A stretch of DNA of 11,046 bases, taken from NCBI GenBank assembly GCA_052039575.1, contig JBQGEK010000074.1, positions 1-11,046 on the forward strand. The letters are read 5' to 3'. This document shows, piece by piece, positions 5,127-11,046 of the stretch (its first letter is position 1; each line of letters begins with the position of its first letter). The notes below the pieces were generated by a model, which was not told the origin of the DNA, searched no databases, and saw only the letters and a list, made by a program, of their open reading frames with translations. A program made the translations under genes and the position numbers. Source of the stretch: Patulibacter sp052039575 (GTDB taxonomy: Bacteria; Actinomycetota; Thermoleophilia; Solirubrobacterales; Solirubrobacteraceae).

Positions 5127-6599
5127 TCACGCCACCACGGTCTCGGGCTCGTGCGGGGCGTCCTTCGCCGACCCGGCCGGAGGCCCGCCCCCCGAGGCGA
5201 AGGTCGCGGCAGCGTCGCGGTCGCGGATCCGCAACGCCATCAGCGCGGCGATCGCGAGCAGACCGGCGGACACGAAGAACGCCGCGTGGTACGCATCGAG
5301 GTTGGGGACCGGCGCCCCGCCCTCGGAACTGATCGTCAGCGGCCCGACGAGCGCGATCGTGGTCGCCAGCAGGGCCACGCCGATCGCGGCACCGGTCTGC
5401 CGCAGGGCATTGAAGATCGCCGTCGCCTGGCCGGTCTCGGCGTTCGAGATGTTCGCGAACGGGACCACGTTGATCGGCATGAAGACGGCGGACATCGCCA
5501 GGCCGATGCCGAACATCAGCACCACGACCAGCGCGTCGGGCGTCGCGCCGGTGACCTGGGTCAGCGCGAGCGCACCGGCGCCGACGCAGAGCGCGCCGAC
5601 GCTCATCAACCGTCGCGGACCGATCCGCGGATAGAGCCGGGTCACCAGCTGCGACCCGACCATCACGCCGATCGCCTCCGGGAAGGTCAGCAGGCCACTG
5701 GCCATCGCCGAGCGACCGAGACCCTCCTGCTGCAGCTGAGGAAAGGCGTAGAGCAGACCGAGGAACCCGGCCGTCGACGGGATCAGGATCAGGAACGACC
5801 GGCGGAACAGCCGCTCGCGCAGCAGCCGCAGGTTGAGCAACGGGGCCGGGATCCGCAGCTCGTACGGCACCAGCGCGGCCAGCAGGCCGATCCCGATCAA
5901 GCCGCTGGCGACGATCGCCGTCGAACCCCAGCCCTGGGCCGGTCCCTCGGAGACCGCGAACATCGCCAGTCCGAGACCGGCGCCGGCGAGCACGAAGCCG
6001 ATCCCGTCGAAGCGGCCGGCCCGGACCGCCACGTCGCGTGGGAGGTAGCGGAGCCCGAAGGCAAGCGCCAGCAGGCCGACCGGGACGTTGATCAGGAAGG
6101 CCCAGTGCCACGAGGAGAACTCGACGATCACGCCGCCGAGCACCGGACCGAGCGCGGGAGCCGCGGCCGTAGGGATGATCAGCAGGCGGGCCGCGCGAAC
6201 CCGCTCGTCCTGGGGGAAGACGCGGTAGAGCATCGCCATCCCGACCGGGATCATCATGCCGCCGGCCGCGCCCTTGAGCACTCGGAACAGCACCAACTGC
6301 CCGAGGCTGCCCGCTGCCCCGCAGAGCGCCGACGCGACCACGAACGCGAACAGCGCGAGCAGGAAGACCCTCCGGGCGCCGAACCGGTCGCCGAGCCAGC
6401 CCGACGCGGGGATGAAGACCGCCACGCTGACCAGGTACGCCGACGCGACCGCCCCGACGCTCGAGATCGAGGCGTCGAAGTCCCGGCTGATCGACGGCAG
6501 CGCGACGTTGACGATCGTCGAGTCGAGGATGCTCATGAACATCGCCGACACGAAGACGACGCTGACGGTGAACTTGGGGTTGCGCAGGTACCCGGACAC
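5127..6599 (-). CDS. DHA2-family (EmrB/QacA-like) MFS drug exporter
   Basis: This 490-residue inner-membrane protein is a proton-coupled exporter of the 14-helix DHA2 branch of the major facilitator superfamily. Signatures are in order: motif D1 LDSTIVNVALP (25-35), motif A GWLGDRFGARRVF (67-79), motif B RVLKGAAGG (106-114), antiporter motif C PALGPVLGG (148-156), then WHWAFLINVPVG (164-175). Hydrophobic segments run through to about residue 460, then a short charged cytoplasmic tail. The GTG at 6599 places the first helix about ten residues in; CACAAT 8 nt upstream is a weak -10. No membrane-fusion partner and no TetR/MarR regulator gene sits beside it. The substrate is unknown. The pentapeptide-repeat gene lies 104 bases upstream on the same strand. 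Confidence 0.93.
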   Translation of the reverse strand: MSGYLRNPKFTVSVVFVSAMFMSILDSTIVNVALPSISRDFDASISSVGAVASAYLVSVAVFIPASGWLGDRFGARRVFLLALFAFVVASALCGAAGSLGQLVLFRVLKGAAGGMMIPVGMAMLYRVFPQDERVRAARLLIIPTAAAPALGPVLGGVIVEFSSWHWAFLINVPVGLLALAFGLRYLPRDVAVRAGRFDGIGFVLAGAGLGLAMFAVSEGPAQGWGSTAIVASGLIGIGLLAALVPYELRIPAPLLNLRLLRERLFRRSFLILIPSTAGFLGLLYAFPQLQQEGLGRSAMASGLLTFPEAIGVMVGSQLVTRLYPRIGPRRLMSVGALCVGAGALALTQVTGATPDALVVVLMFGIGLAMSAVFMPINVVPFANISNAETGQATAIFNALRQTGAAIGVALLATTIALVGPLTISSEGGAPVPNLDAYHAAFFVSAGLLAIAALMALRIRDRDAAATFASGGGPPAGSAKDAPHEPETVVA

Positions 6600-6652
6600 G
6601 TCCGGCGATTGTGCCGGGTCGGTGTGCCGGGGGGCCGGTGAACGGCGGATGC

Positions 6653-6694
6653 GCGTCCGGCGACGGCGCGCCGCGGTCGGCGACGACCGGACGC
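6653..6694 (-). terminator. Candidate hairpin between pentapeptide gene and exporter
   Basis: GCGTCCGG and CCGGACGC are perfect 8-bp arms around a 26-base loop that itself contains the palindrome GGCGCGCC. It starts about 10 bases past the pentapeptide stop in the direction of transcription. It may end that transcript and give the exporter its own promoter, or it may be chance in GC-rich DNA. Confidence 0.4.
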
Positions 6695-6703
6695 CCGACG
6701 GTC

Positions 6704-7378
6704 CTAGGCGTCGAGCACGCGGATCCCGAACGCGCCCGCGAACGCCCCGGCCGACGCCAGCACGTCGTCCCAGCGCATCCCGACCCCGCGCAGCCGCTCG
6801 AGCGCCCGGATCCCGTCGATCGCGCAGCGGTGCAGCTCGGTGCGGGCGAACCGCGCACCCGTCAGATCGACTTCGGAGAGGTCGCAGTCGGTGAACACGA
6901 CGTCCTGGGCCTCGAGGTCCTGCAGGTCGCTGCCGACGATCCGGCAGTCGTCGAACGTGACCCGACGCAGCTCACAGCCGGTGAACGCCGCCAGGTCGAT
7001 CCGGCAACCGTCGAAGCGGACGTCGTCGAGCCGCGCGCCGGACCACTGGACCCCGGTCAGCCGACCGCGGACGACGGCCACCCGCCGCAGTGACGCGGAC
7101 CGCAGGTCGGCGTTGGCCAGGTCGCACGCCCGCAGCTCGACGTCGGCGAGCGCCAGCCCGGGCATCCGCACGCCGGCGAGCTCCGCCTGCTCGATTCGCG
7201 CGTCCTCGATCTGGACGCCGCGGGCGAACGTCCCGGCGGCGGCCGCGCCGCTGACCGCCACCGCGCTGTGACGGTCGTCGTGCTCGATCCCGTCGTCGAG
7301 CGAGAACGGGGTCAGGTCCGGGCCGATCCGCGGGGCCGCTACCGGTCGGGGGCCGTGGTCGGGCGTCGCTCGTGCCAT
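6704..7378 (-). CDS. Pentapeptide-repeat protein
   Basis: The 224-residue protein has a low-complexity N-terminus (about 1-50) and then a pentapeptide-repeat region at about 55-190. The units are degenerate A(D/N)LXX, for example CDLANADLRSASL, FDGCRIDL, FDDCRIV and DLTGARF. Such repeats build a right-handed quadrilateral beta-helix. The C-terminal cap (about 195-224) ends in an alanine-rich helix. No signal peptide is seen, so it is probably cytoplasmic. Functions in the family range from gyrase protection (Qnr/MfpA) to unknown scaffolds, and nothing here identifies one. The ATG at 7378 has no clear Shine-Dalgarno; the frame stays open far upstream without family similarity. It is divergent from the lipoprotein gene and upstream of the drug exporter. 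An association with drug resistance is tempting but not shown. Confidence 0.85.
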   Translation of the reverse strand: MARATPDHGPRPVAAPRIGPDLTPFSLDDGIEHDDRHSAVAVSGAAAAGTFARGVQIEDARIEQAELAGVRMPGLALADVELRACDLANADLRSASLRRVAVVRGRLTGVQWSGARLDDVRFDGCRIDLAAFTGCELRRVTFDDCRIVGSDLQDLEAQDVVFTDCDLSEVDLTGARFARTELHRCAIDGIRALERLRGVGMRWDDVLASAGAFAGAFGIRVLDA

Positions 7379-7495
7379 CGGCGCGATCGTCGCAGACGGT
7401 CCGGGAAGCCGCCGGATCGCCCGTCGGGGCGGGGTTTCCGCGCCCTGCACGGTGGGCCGGGGCCGAACGAGGATGCGTCGGATCGCCGCAGACGT

Positions 7496-7501
7496 CAGAA
7501 T
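7496..7501 (+). promoter_or_regulatory. Candidate leaderless -10 box (CAGAAT)
   Basis: CAGAAT is one base from TANNNT. It lies exactly 6 nt before an in-frame GTG at 7508 and 9 nt before the ATG at 7511, with no Shine-Dalgarno. This supports a leaderless transcript, and it slightly favours the GTG as the true first codon. Confidence 0.35.
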
Positions 7502-7510
7502 CAACGTGTG

Positions 7511-7987
7511 ATGCGTCCGACTCGCGTGTTCTCCCTTGCCACGGCGGTGGTCCTTGCCCTTGCGGTGACGGGCTGCGGCGGAACCACCTTCGAGAAGGAC
7601 GAACCGCAGACGGCCGTCCGCGACTTCCTGTCGGAGGCGCTGTCCCAGAAGAACGGTCAACGCGCCTGCGACTTCATGACGGTCGAGGCCCAGGGCCAGC
7701 TCGTCGAGGGCAACGCCGAGGGCACGAACTGCCGGACGGCGCTGGAGCTCTCCGCGCTGATCTCCGACGGCGAGCCGGTCGCGGACCTGGCTGCGGTCAA
7801 GGATCTCGAGTACGAGGTGACCGAGAACGACGGCGAGACCGCGACGGTTGTCGTCACGCCCCAGGGTGGCGAGGCGATGCAGGTCACGCTGAAGAAGGAC
7901 GATGGCCTCGGCGCGCTGTACGAGCCCAACACCCCGTGGCGGATCACCGGCGGCGTGCAGCCGCTGATCGTCGGCGTCGAGTTCTGA
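7511..7987 (+). CDS. Putative lipoprotein, NTF2-like fold
   Basis: This 158-residue protein has a lipoprotein signal peptide: basic MRPTR, a hydrophobic core, and the lipobox AVTGC with the lipidated cysteine at C22. The mature part, AVRDFLSEAL then RACDFMTVEAQGQL, resembles NTF2-like/DUF4878-type lipoproteins of actinobacteria. C53 and C74 could form a disulphide outside the membrane. A beta-rich acidic half follows (about 98-158). Its role is unknown; such proteins are usually thought to bind ligands or partners at the cell surface. An in-frame GTG directly precedes the ATG and could be the start. The HAD phosphatase gene begins 31 bases downstream, so the two are probably cotranscribed. 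Gene and localisation are firm; the fold is inferred from pattern only. Confidence 0.82.
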   Translation: MRPTRVFSLATAVVLALAVTGCGGTTFEKDEPQTAVRDFLSEALSQKNGQRACDFMTVEAQGQLVEGNAEGTNCRTALELSALISDGEPVADLAAVKDLEYEVTENDGETATVVVTPQGGEAMQVTLKKDDGLGALYEPNTPWRITGGVQPLIVGVEF

Positions 7988-8018
7988 GCGTGAGCGGACC
8001 CGCCGGAGCGCCGCGGCG

Positions 8019-8681
8019 GTGACCCAGCCCGCGGCGGTCATCTTCGACAACGACGGGACCTTCCTCGCGACCGAGGATGCCTGGTCGCGCGCGGAGTCCG
8101 CGTTGTTCGCACGACGGGGGCGGGAACTGCTCCCCGAGCACAAGCGCGAGCTGCTCGGGACGAGCTTCGCCGCGGCTTCGCGACACTTGGAGCGCTTTCT
8201 CGAGGCGCCGGGACACGGGCCGCGGCTGCTGGAGGAACTCGCCGAGCTGGTGTTCGCCGAGCTCGACCGCGGAGTGCCGGTGATGCCGGGCGCGGCCGAG
8301 CTGGTGACCGCGTTGACGACGGGCGCCGTGCCGGTCGCGATGGCCACGAACGCCGCGCGCAGCTTCGCCGAGAAGGCGCTGGCCGCCGCGGGGCACCCCC
8401 ATACCTTCGACGTGCTGCTGACCGCGGATGACGTGCCGCGCCCGAAGCCCGCGCCGGACATCTACGTCGCTGCGGCCGAGGCGCTCGGGGTCCGTCCCGA
8501 GGCATGCGTGGCGGTCGAGGACAGCCCGACCGGCGTCCGCTCGGCGCGCGACGCCGGGATGACCGTCGTCGGTGTGCTCAGCCACCCCGGCGTCGAGCTG
8601 GACGCGCACCACGTGGTGCCGACGCTAGGCGACCCGCTGCTCTGGGACCTGCTCGGTCTCGAGCTGGTCGAGCTCGGGTAG
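8019..8681 (+). CDS. HAD-superfamily phosphatase (subfamily IA, phosphoglucomutase/phosphatase-like)
   Basis: This 220-residue cytoplasmic hydrolase has all four HAD motifs: I, FDNDGT with nucleophile D10 and acid/base D12; II, MATNA with T110; III, K143 in RPKPAPDIY; IV, VEDSPTGVRSARDAGM with E167-D168. The helical insert between motif I and motif II (about 18-90) is a subfamily-I cap, as in beta-phosphoglucomutase, phosphoglycolate phosphatase and related sugar-phosphate phosphatases. Motif I is followed by F-L-A-T-E rather than the usual L-x-D-S/T-E, which may alter the substrate pocket. The substrate cannot be named. The GTG at 8019 gives the normal N-terminus; a weak GGAG lies 10 nt upstream. 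It follows the lipoprotein gene by 31 bases and is followed after 35 bases by the membrane-protein gene. Confidence 0.9.
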   Translation: MTQPAAVIFDNDGTFLATEDAWSRAESALFARRGRELLPEHKRELLGTSFAAASRHLERFLEAPGHGPRLLEELAELVFAELDRGVPVMPGAAELVTALTTGAVPVAMATNAARSFAEKALAAAGHPHTFDVLLTADDVPRPKPAPDIYVAAAEALGVRPEACVAVEDSPTGVRSARDAGMTVVGVLSHPGVELDAHHVVPTLGDPLLWDLLGLELVELG

Positions 8682-8704
8682 GGCGATCGGCGGACGTATC
8701 CGCG

Positions 8705-8710
8705 TAGGCT
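8705..8710 (+). promoter_or_regulatory. Candidate leaderless -10 box (TAGGCT)
   Basis: TAGGCT sits exactly 6 nt before the GTG at 8717, so transcription could begin at the start codon itself. It implies that the membrane-protein gene has its own promoter despite the short gap after the HAD gene. No Shine-Dalgarno is present. Confidence 0.5.
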
Positions 8711-8716
8711 GACCTG

Positions 8717-9727
8717 GTGCCCGTCCCCGCAACCGGAGCCTCCACGCCCGTCGCCGGGATCTCCGAGGTCTTCGGTGCGATCGGCGACTTCTTCGCCAGC
8801 ATCGCCAGCGTGAACCTGATCCCGCTGGTGATCGGGCTGGCGTGCTTCATCACCTACCTGTCGTTCCGCTCGCGCGGGTTCTTCAACGTGCTGCGGGCGG
8901 CGTACCCCGCGGAGACGTTCCAGTTCCGCCGGATCTGGGGCGCCTATATCGCGGCCTACGGGTTCAACAATGTGATCCCGGCGCGCGGCGGCGACGTGAT
9001 CAAGGTCTTCCTGGTCAAGACCTCGATCCCGAACTCGACCTACCCCGCGGTCACGGCCGCGATGTTCGTCGAGGCGGTGTTCGACCTGACGATCGCGATC
9101 CCGATCCTGATCTTCGCCTTCACCCAGGGGGTCTTCCCGAAGCCGCCGGACTTCGCGAGCCTGGGCGCGTTCGACCTGTCGTTCGTATTCGCGAACTTCT
9201 CGGCGACGCTGTTCGTGCTGACCGTGCTCGCGGTCGGCGGTCTGGTCGCCTTCGCGGTGCTCTCGGAACGGGCGCGGCGGTTCTGGGCGCGGGTCCGACA
9301 GGGCGTGGTGATCCTGCGTGACCGTCGGCGGTTCTTCCGCGAGGTCTGGCTGATCCTGTTCACCGGCTACCTGTTCCGGCTGGCCGCCTTCTGGATGCTG
9401 CTCGAGGCGTTCCACATCGGCGGCTCGGTCCAGAACGTCCTGCTCGTCCACTCGATCAACGCGGTGGCTGCGCTGATGCCGTTCACCCCGGGCGGGGCCG
9501 GCGTCCAGCAGGCCTTCATGGTCAAGGTCTTCGCCGGGTCGGCGGCGGCCGCCACGGTGGCGGCCTACTCGGTCGGCCAGCAGATCGCGATCGCGGTCAC
9601 CTGCCTGACCGTCGGCTTCATCGCCCTGGTCAAGATCTTCGGCTTCCGCTCGTTCAAGGAAGTGATCGCCGCCGGCAAGGAGCACCGAGCGGCGGACCAG
9701 CAACAGGCGACCGAGTCGTCCAGCTAG
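8717..9727 (+). CDS. LPG-synthase-TM / UPF0104-family integral membrane protein
   Basis: This 336-residue polytopic membrane protein resembles the transmembrane, flippase-like domain of lysylphosphatidylglycerol synthase (UPF0104, the TIGR00374/PF03706 group). The two family signatures are present: YGFNNVIPARGGDVIKV (81-97, equivalent to NNLLPARxGE) and PFTPGGAGVQQ (255-265, equivalent to PxTPGGxG). Hydrophobic segments occur near 33-50, 75-90, 110-136, 155-182, 208-230, 243-256 and 284-308. There is no soluble aminoacyl-transferase domain, so it is not a full MprF. Stand-alone members are thought to move lipids or lipid-linked sugars, but no substrate can be given here. The GTG at 8717 is supported by TAGGCT exactly 6 nt upstream. 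The C-terminus is a short hydrophilic Gln/Ser-rich tail. Confidence 0.87.
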   Translation: MPVPATGASTPVAGISEVFGAIGDFFASIASVNLIPLVIGLACFITYLSFRSRGFFNVLRAAYPAETFQFRRIWGAYIAAYGFNNVIPARGGDVIKVFLVKTSIPNSTYPAVTAAMFVEAVFDLTIAIPILIFAFTQGVFPKPPDFASLGAFDLSFVFANFSATLFVLTVLAVGGLVAFAVLSERARRFWARVRQGVVILRDRRRFFREVWLILFTGYLFRLAAFWMLLEAFHIGGSVQNVLLVHSINAVAALMPFTPGGAGVQQAFMVKVFAGSAAAATVAAYSVGQQIAIAVTCLTVGFIALVKIFGFRSFKEVIAAGKEHRAADQQQATESSS

Positions 9728-9747
9728 CGCCGGGCGGGCGCACTCGG

Positions 9748-9801
9748 CGCCCGGTGTCCGGCGCGGGGCCGCGTCCGCGCCCGCGCGTCGGACGCCGGGC
9801 G
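9748..9801. terminator. Strong bidirectional terminator hairpin
   Basis: In the 94-base gap between two convergent stops, 9748-9765 pairs with 9784-9801 in an almost unbroken stem of about 18 bp, with G-U wobbles at 9755/9794 and 9761/9788. The outer arms are GCCCGGTGTCCG and CGGACGCCGGGC. There is no U-tract on either strand. Its position and its strength make it the best terminator candidate in the window. Confidence 0.6.
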
Positions 9802-9821
9802 GGGCGCGCGACAGGCGGGGT

Positions 9822-10088
9822 CTAGCCGAGGCCCTGACGGGCCTCGCGCACCAGCGTGACGGCCTCGGGGAACACGACCGCCATCACCTGACGGATCTGG
9901 CGCGCCTGCGCCTCCGCGTCGCCCTGCAGGTTGACCCGACCGACCGCGGCGACGGTCATCTGGACCGCGAGTCCGATCGCGTTGTCGGCCCAGGCCAGCT
10001 TTTGCTGACCCTGCATCTGCTCCGCGAACTCCATCATCTTGCGCTGCAGGTCGTCCGGGTCGCCAAAGAGATCGCCAAAGCCTTCCAT
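9822..10088 (-). CDS. Small conserved-looking hypothetical protein (88 residues)
   Basis: I do not recognise this protein. It begins MEGFGDLFGDPDDLQRKMMEF, a Met/Gln-rich amphipathic helix (about 12-32). This faintly recalls the N-terminal helix of YbaB/EbfC nucleoid proteins, but the rest does not match that family. A mildly hydrophobic stretch (38-50) and a charged helix with Arg and Gln (57-68) follow, then a hydrophobic end VVFPEAVTLVREARQG. It is probably cytoplasmic: there is no signal peptide and no membrane segment long enough. That it is a real gene is supported by TAGGAT exactly 6 nt before its ATG, its convergent position across a strong hairpin, and the absence of a better gene on the other strand. 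It is divergent from the membrane-protein gene at 10195. Confidence 0.7.
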   Translation of the reverse strand: MEGFGDLFGDPDDLQRKMMEFAEQMQGQQKLAWADNAIGLAVQMTVAAVGRVNLQGDAEAQARQIRQVMAVVFPEAVTLVREARQGLG

Positions 10089-10094
10089 GGGCCG

Positions 10095-10100
10095 ATCCTA
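10095..10100 (-). promoter_or_regulatory. Candidate leaderless -10 box (TAGGAT)
   Basis: On the minus strand TAGGAT is followed by exactly 6 nt and the ATG at 10088. This is leaderless geometry, with no Shine-Dalgarno. Confidence 0.55.
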
Positions 10101-10103
10101 CCG

Positions 10104-10135
10104 CGCTCGGGTCGCCCGCCGAGCGGGTCGACCCG
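10104..10135. promoter_or_regulatory. Palindrome pair in divergent promoter region
   Basis: CGCTCGG (10104-10110) and CCGAGCG (10119-10125) form a 7-bp inverted repeat. It overlaps by two bases a perfect 12-bp palindrome, CGGGTCGACCCG (10124-10135). They lie between two divergent leaderless promoters. The palindrome is centred about 41 bases before the start codon at 10088, a typical activator or operator position. Such palindromes also arise by chance at high GC. Confidence 0.35.
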
Positions 10136-10180
10136 TGACGGGACGCGAATCCCCCGCGGCGCAGACCGTCCCGAGGTCCG

Positions 10181-10186
10181 TAGAAT
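10181..10186 (+). promoter_or_regulatory. Candidate -10 box (TAGAAT)
   Basis: TAGAAT, close to the TATAAT consensus, ends 8 nt before the GTG at 10195, implying a leader of only one or two bases. It supports this GTG as the start of the right-end membrane protein. Confidence 0.5.
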
Positions 10187-10194
10187 CCCGCTTC

Positions 10195-11046
10195 GTGGCG
10201 AACACCCGAGTGATTCCCGACGCCCTGGACCCCGCGGAGACGCTCGCGATCGAGCAGCGCTGGCTACCGAAGGCCGGGATCCTCGCGATCATCGCCGGCA
10301 TCCTGCCGCTGGTGGCGATCGCGCTGCAGGTGATCACCTCGCGTGGGATCCCGAACGACGTCGAGGCGGTCAAGACCGTCGCCCAGTCGCTGACGGTCTA
10401 CGGCGCGGGCGAGCAGGGCGCCGGGCTGGCCGGCGCACAGGCCCAGATCGCCGAGCACTACGGCAACAACGCGGCCATGATCGTCGCCGCCACGGCCCTC
10501 GCGGGGCTCAGCCTGATCCTGATGGGCCCGGTCCTCTACGGCCTGCTGCGCTCCGCCTGGCGGCGTCGTCCGTCCTTCCCGCGGTGGTTCTTCTGGGCGC
10601 CGATCGTCGGTGGACTCGCGTTCGGGATCGGCACGACGGTCGCGATGACCTACGGCGCGATCAAGCTCTCGGACTTCGCGGGCCTCGGGGCCGACATGCA
10701 GACCAACTGGGCCGCCGCCGACGCCTTGAACGCCCCGCGTGAGGACCTCGGCGGGCTGTCGATCGTCAGTGTGCTCGGTCAGATGCTCGTTGCCGTCGGC
10801 ATCGGCTCGGCGGCGCTGAGCGCGATGAACGTCGGCCTGCTGACGCGCGTGATGGGCTTCCTCGGTGTGATGCTGGCCGTGCTCGTGGTGGTCCCGGTCT
10901 TCGACCAGCAGGGCTTCCTGCGGGCGTTCTGGTTCATCGCGATCGGCGTCACGCTGCTCGGCAAGTGGCCCGGCGGCCGTCCCGCCGCGTGGGAGACGGG
11001 GACACCGCAACCATGGCCGACCCGCGCCGAGATGATGGAAGCGGCC
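10195..11046 (+). CDS. Multi-pass membrane protein of unknown function (3' end outside the window)
   Basis: The frame from GTG 10195 is open to the window end, giving 284 residues with the C-terminus missing. Hydrophobic segments are at about 27-47, 92-117, 129-153, 188-212, 216-237 and 241-256, so there are around six helices. A polar loop at about 50-90 (GAGEQGAGLAGAQAQIAEHYG) probably lies on one side of the membrane. After the last helix comes GKWPGGRPAAWETG, then PQPWPTRAEMMEAA, a Trp/Pro/Gly-rich segment that may start a soluble tail. I do not recognise an enzymatic motif and assign no function. The near-leaderless TAGAAT supports the start. It is divergent from the 88-residue protein gene, so the two may share regulation. 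That the frame is real is clear from the hydrophobic periodicity and codon choice. Confidence 0.8.
   Translation, partial: MANTRVIPDALDPAETLAIEQRWLPKAGILAIIAGILPLVAIALQVITSRGIPNDVEAVKTVAQSLTVYGAGEQGAGLAGAQAQIAEHYGNNAAMIVAATALAGLSLILMGPVLYGLLRSAWRRRPSFPRWFFWAPIVGGLAFGIGTTVAMTYGAIKLSDFAGLGADMQTNWAAADALNAPREDLGGLSIVSVLGQMLVAVGIGSAALSAMNVGLLTRVMGFLGVMLAVLVVVPVFDQQGFLRAFWFIAIGVTLLGKWPGGRPAAWETGTPQPWPTRAEMMEAA

Noticed and set aside
4833..6641. Long plus-strand open frame (602 codons) across the map-exporter gap and opposite the exporter
   Set aside because: The product is an Arg/Asp/Gln/His-rich shadow with no domain. The minus strand encodes a textbook MFS protein with all motifs in place.
4978..6858. 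Second long minus-strand frame (626 codons) over the exporter
   Set aside because: It is the out-of-phase shadow of the exporter, Arg/Gly/Pro-rich and without membrane periodicity.
7379..8461. Upstream extension of the pentapeptide-repeat frame to 585 residues
   Set aside because: The extension runs antisense through the lipoprotein gene and much of the HAD gene and has shadow-like composition. Repeat similarity begins only after the ATG at 7378.
8462..9703. Minus-strand frame (413 codons) opposite the UPF0104 gene
   Set aside because: It is a charged low-complexity shadow. The plus strand shows membrane helices and both family signatures.
10264..11010. Minus-strand frame opposite the right-end membrane protein
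   Set aside because: It is a His/Arg/Asp-rich shadow. The plus-strand frame from 10195 has hydrophobic periodicity and a good -10 box.

Overview
The window is very GC-rich, uses GTG starts freely, and is densely packed with short intergenic gaps. A mycobacterial CysO-like sulfur carrier, a cholesterol-oxidase-type GMC flavoprotein, actinobacterial-style lipoprotein and pentapeptide genes, and many apparently leaderless promoters point to an actinobacterium. I lean towards Thermoleophilia (Solirubrobacterales), but that is inference from gene style and was not checked by a search. No mobile element, CRISPR array, rRNA or tRNA is visible. It looks like an ordinary chromosomal segment of housekeeping and stress or transport genes.

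Layout, left to right: a CysO/MoaD-type ubiquitin-fold sulfur carrier (146-424 +) with two residues after its Gly-Gly; a GMC oxidoreductase (595-2340 +) with a TAAAAT box overlapped by a perfect 7-2-7 palindrome and a good Shine-Dalgarno; convergent to it, an MDR-type quinone oxidoreductase/zinc-free dehydrogenase (2408-3463 -); divergent from that, a PrxQ/BCP peroxiredoxin (3643-4119 +), with a nested 14-bp inverted repeat in the gap; convergent to it, type I methionine aminopeptidase (4199-4939 -), preceded by a 20-bp exact tandem-spaced repeat plus an inverted part copy; then a DHA2-type 14-TM drug exporter (5127-6599 -) and a pentapeptide-repeat protein (6704-7378 -).

Divergent from these, on the + strand, come an NTF2-like lipoprotein (7511-7987), a HAD phosphatase (8019-8681) and an LPG-synthase-TM/UPF0104 membrane protein (8717-9727). 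A small 88-residue protein (9822-10088 -) converges on the last of these across a very strong hairpin. It is divergent from a multi-pass membrane protein of unknown function (10195 to beyond the window edge).

The genes do not form one obvious pathway. The left half is redox-themed (sulfur carrier, flavin oxidase, quinone reductase, peroxiredoxin), and the right half is envelope-themed (exporter, lipoprotein, flippase-like protein, membrane protein). The clearest window-wide pattern is regulatory: six starts have TANNNT 6 to 8 nt upstream and no convincing Shine-Dalgarno, as expected for leaderless mRNAs, while the GMC and peroxiredoxin genes carry true Shine-Dalgarno sequences. I see no convincing new multi-gene system. 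The best leads are the GGAA-tailed sulfur carrier, the palindromes in the promoter regions, and the two unrecognised right-end proteins.
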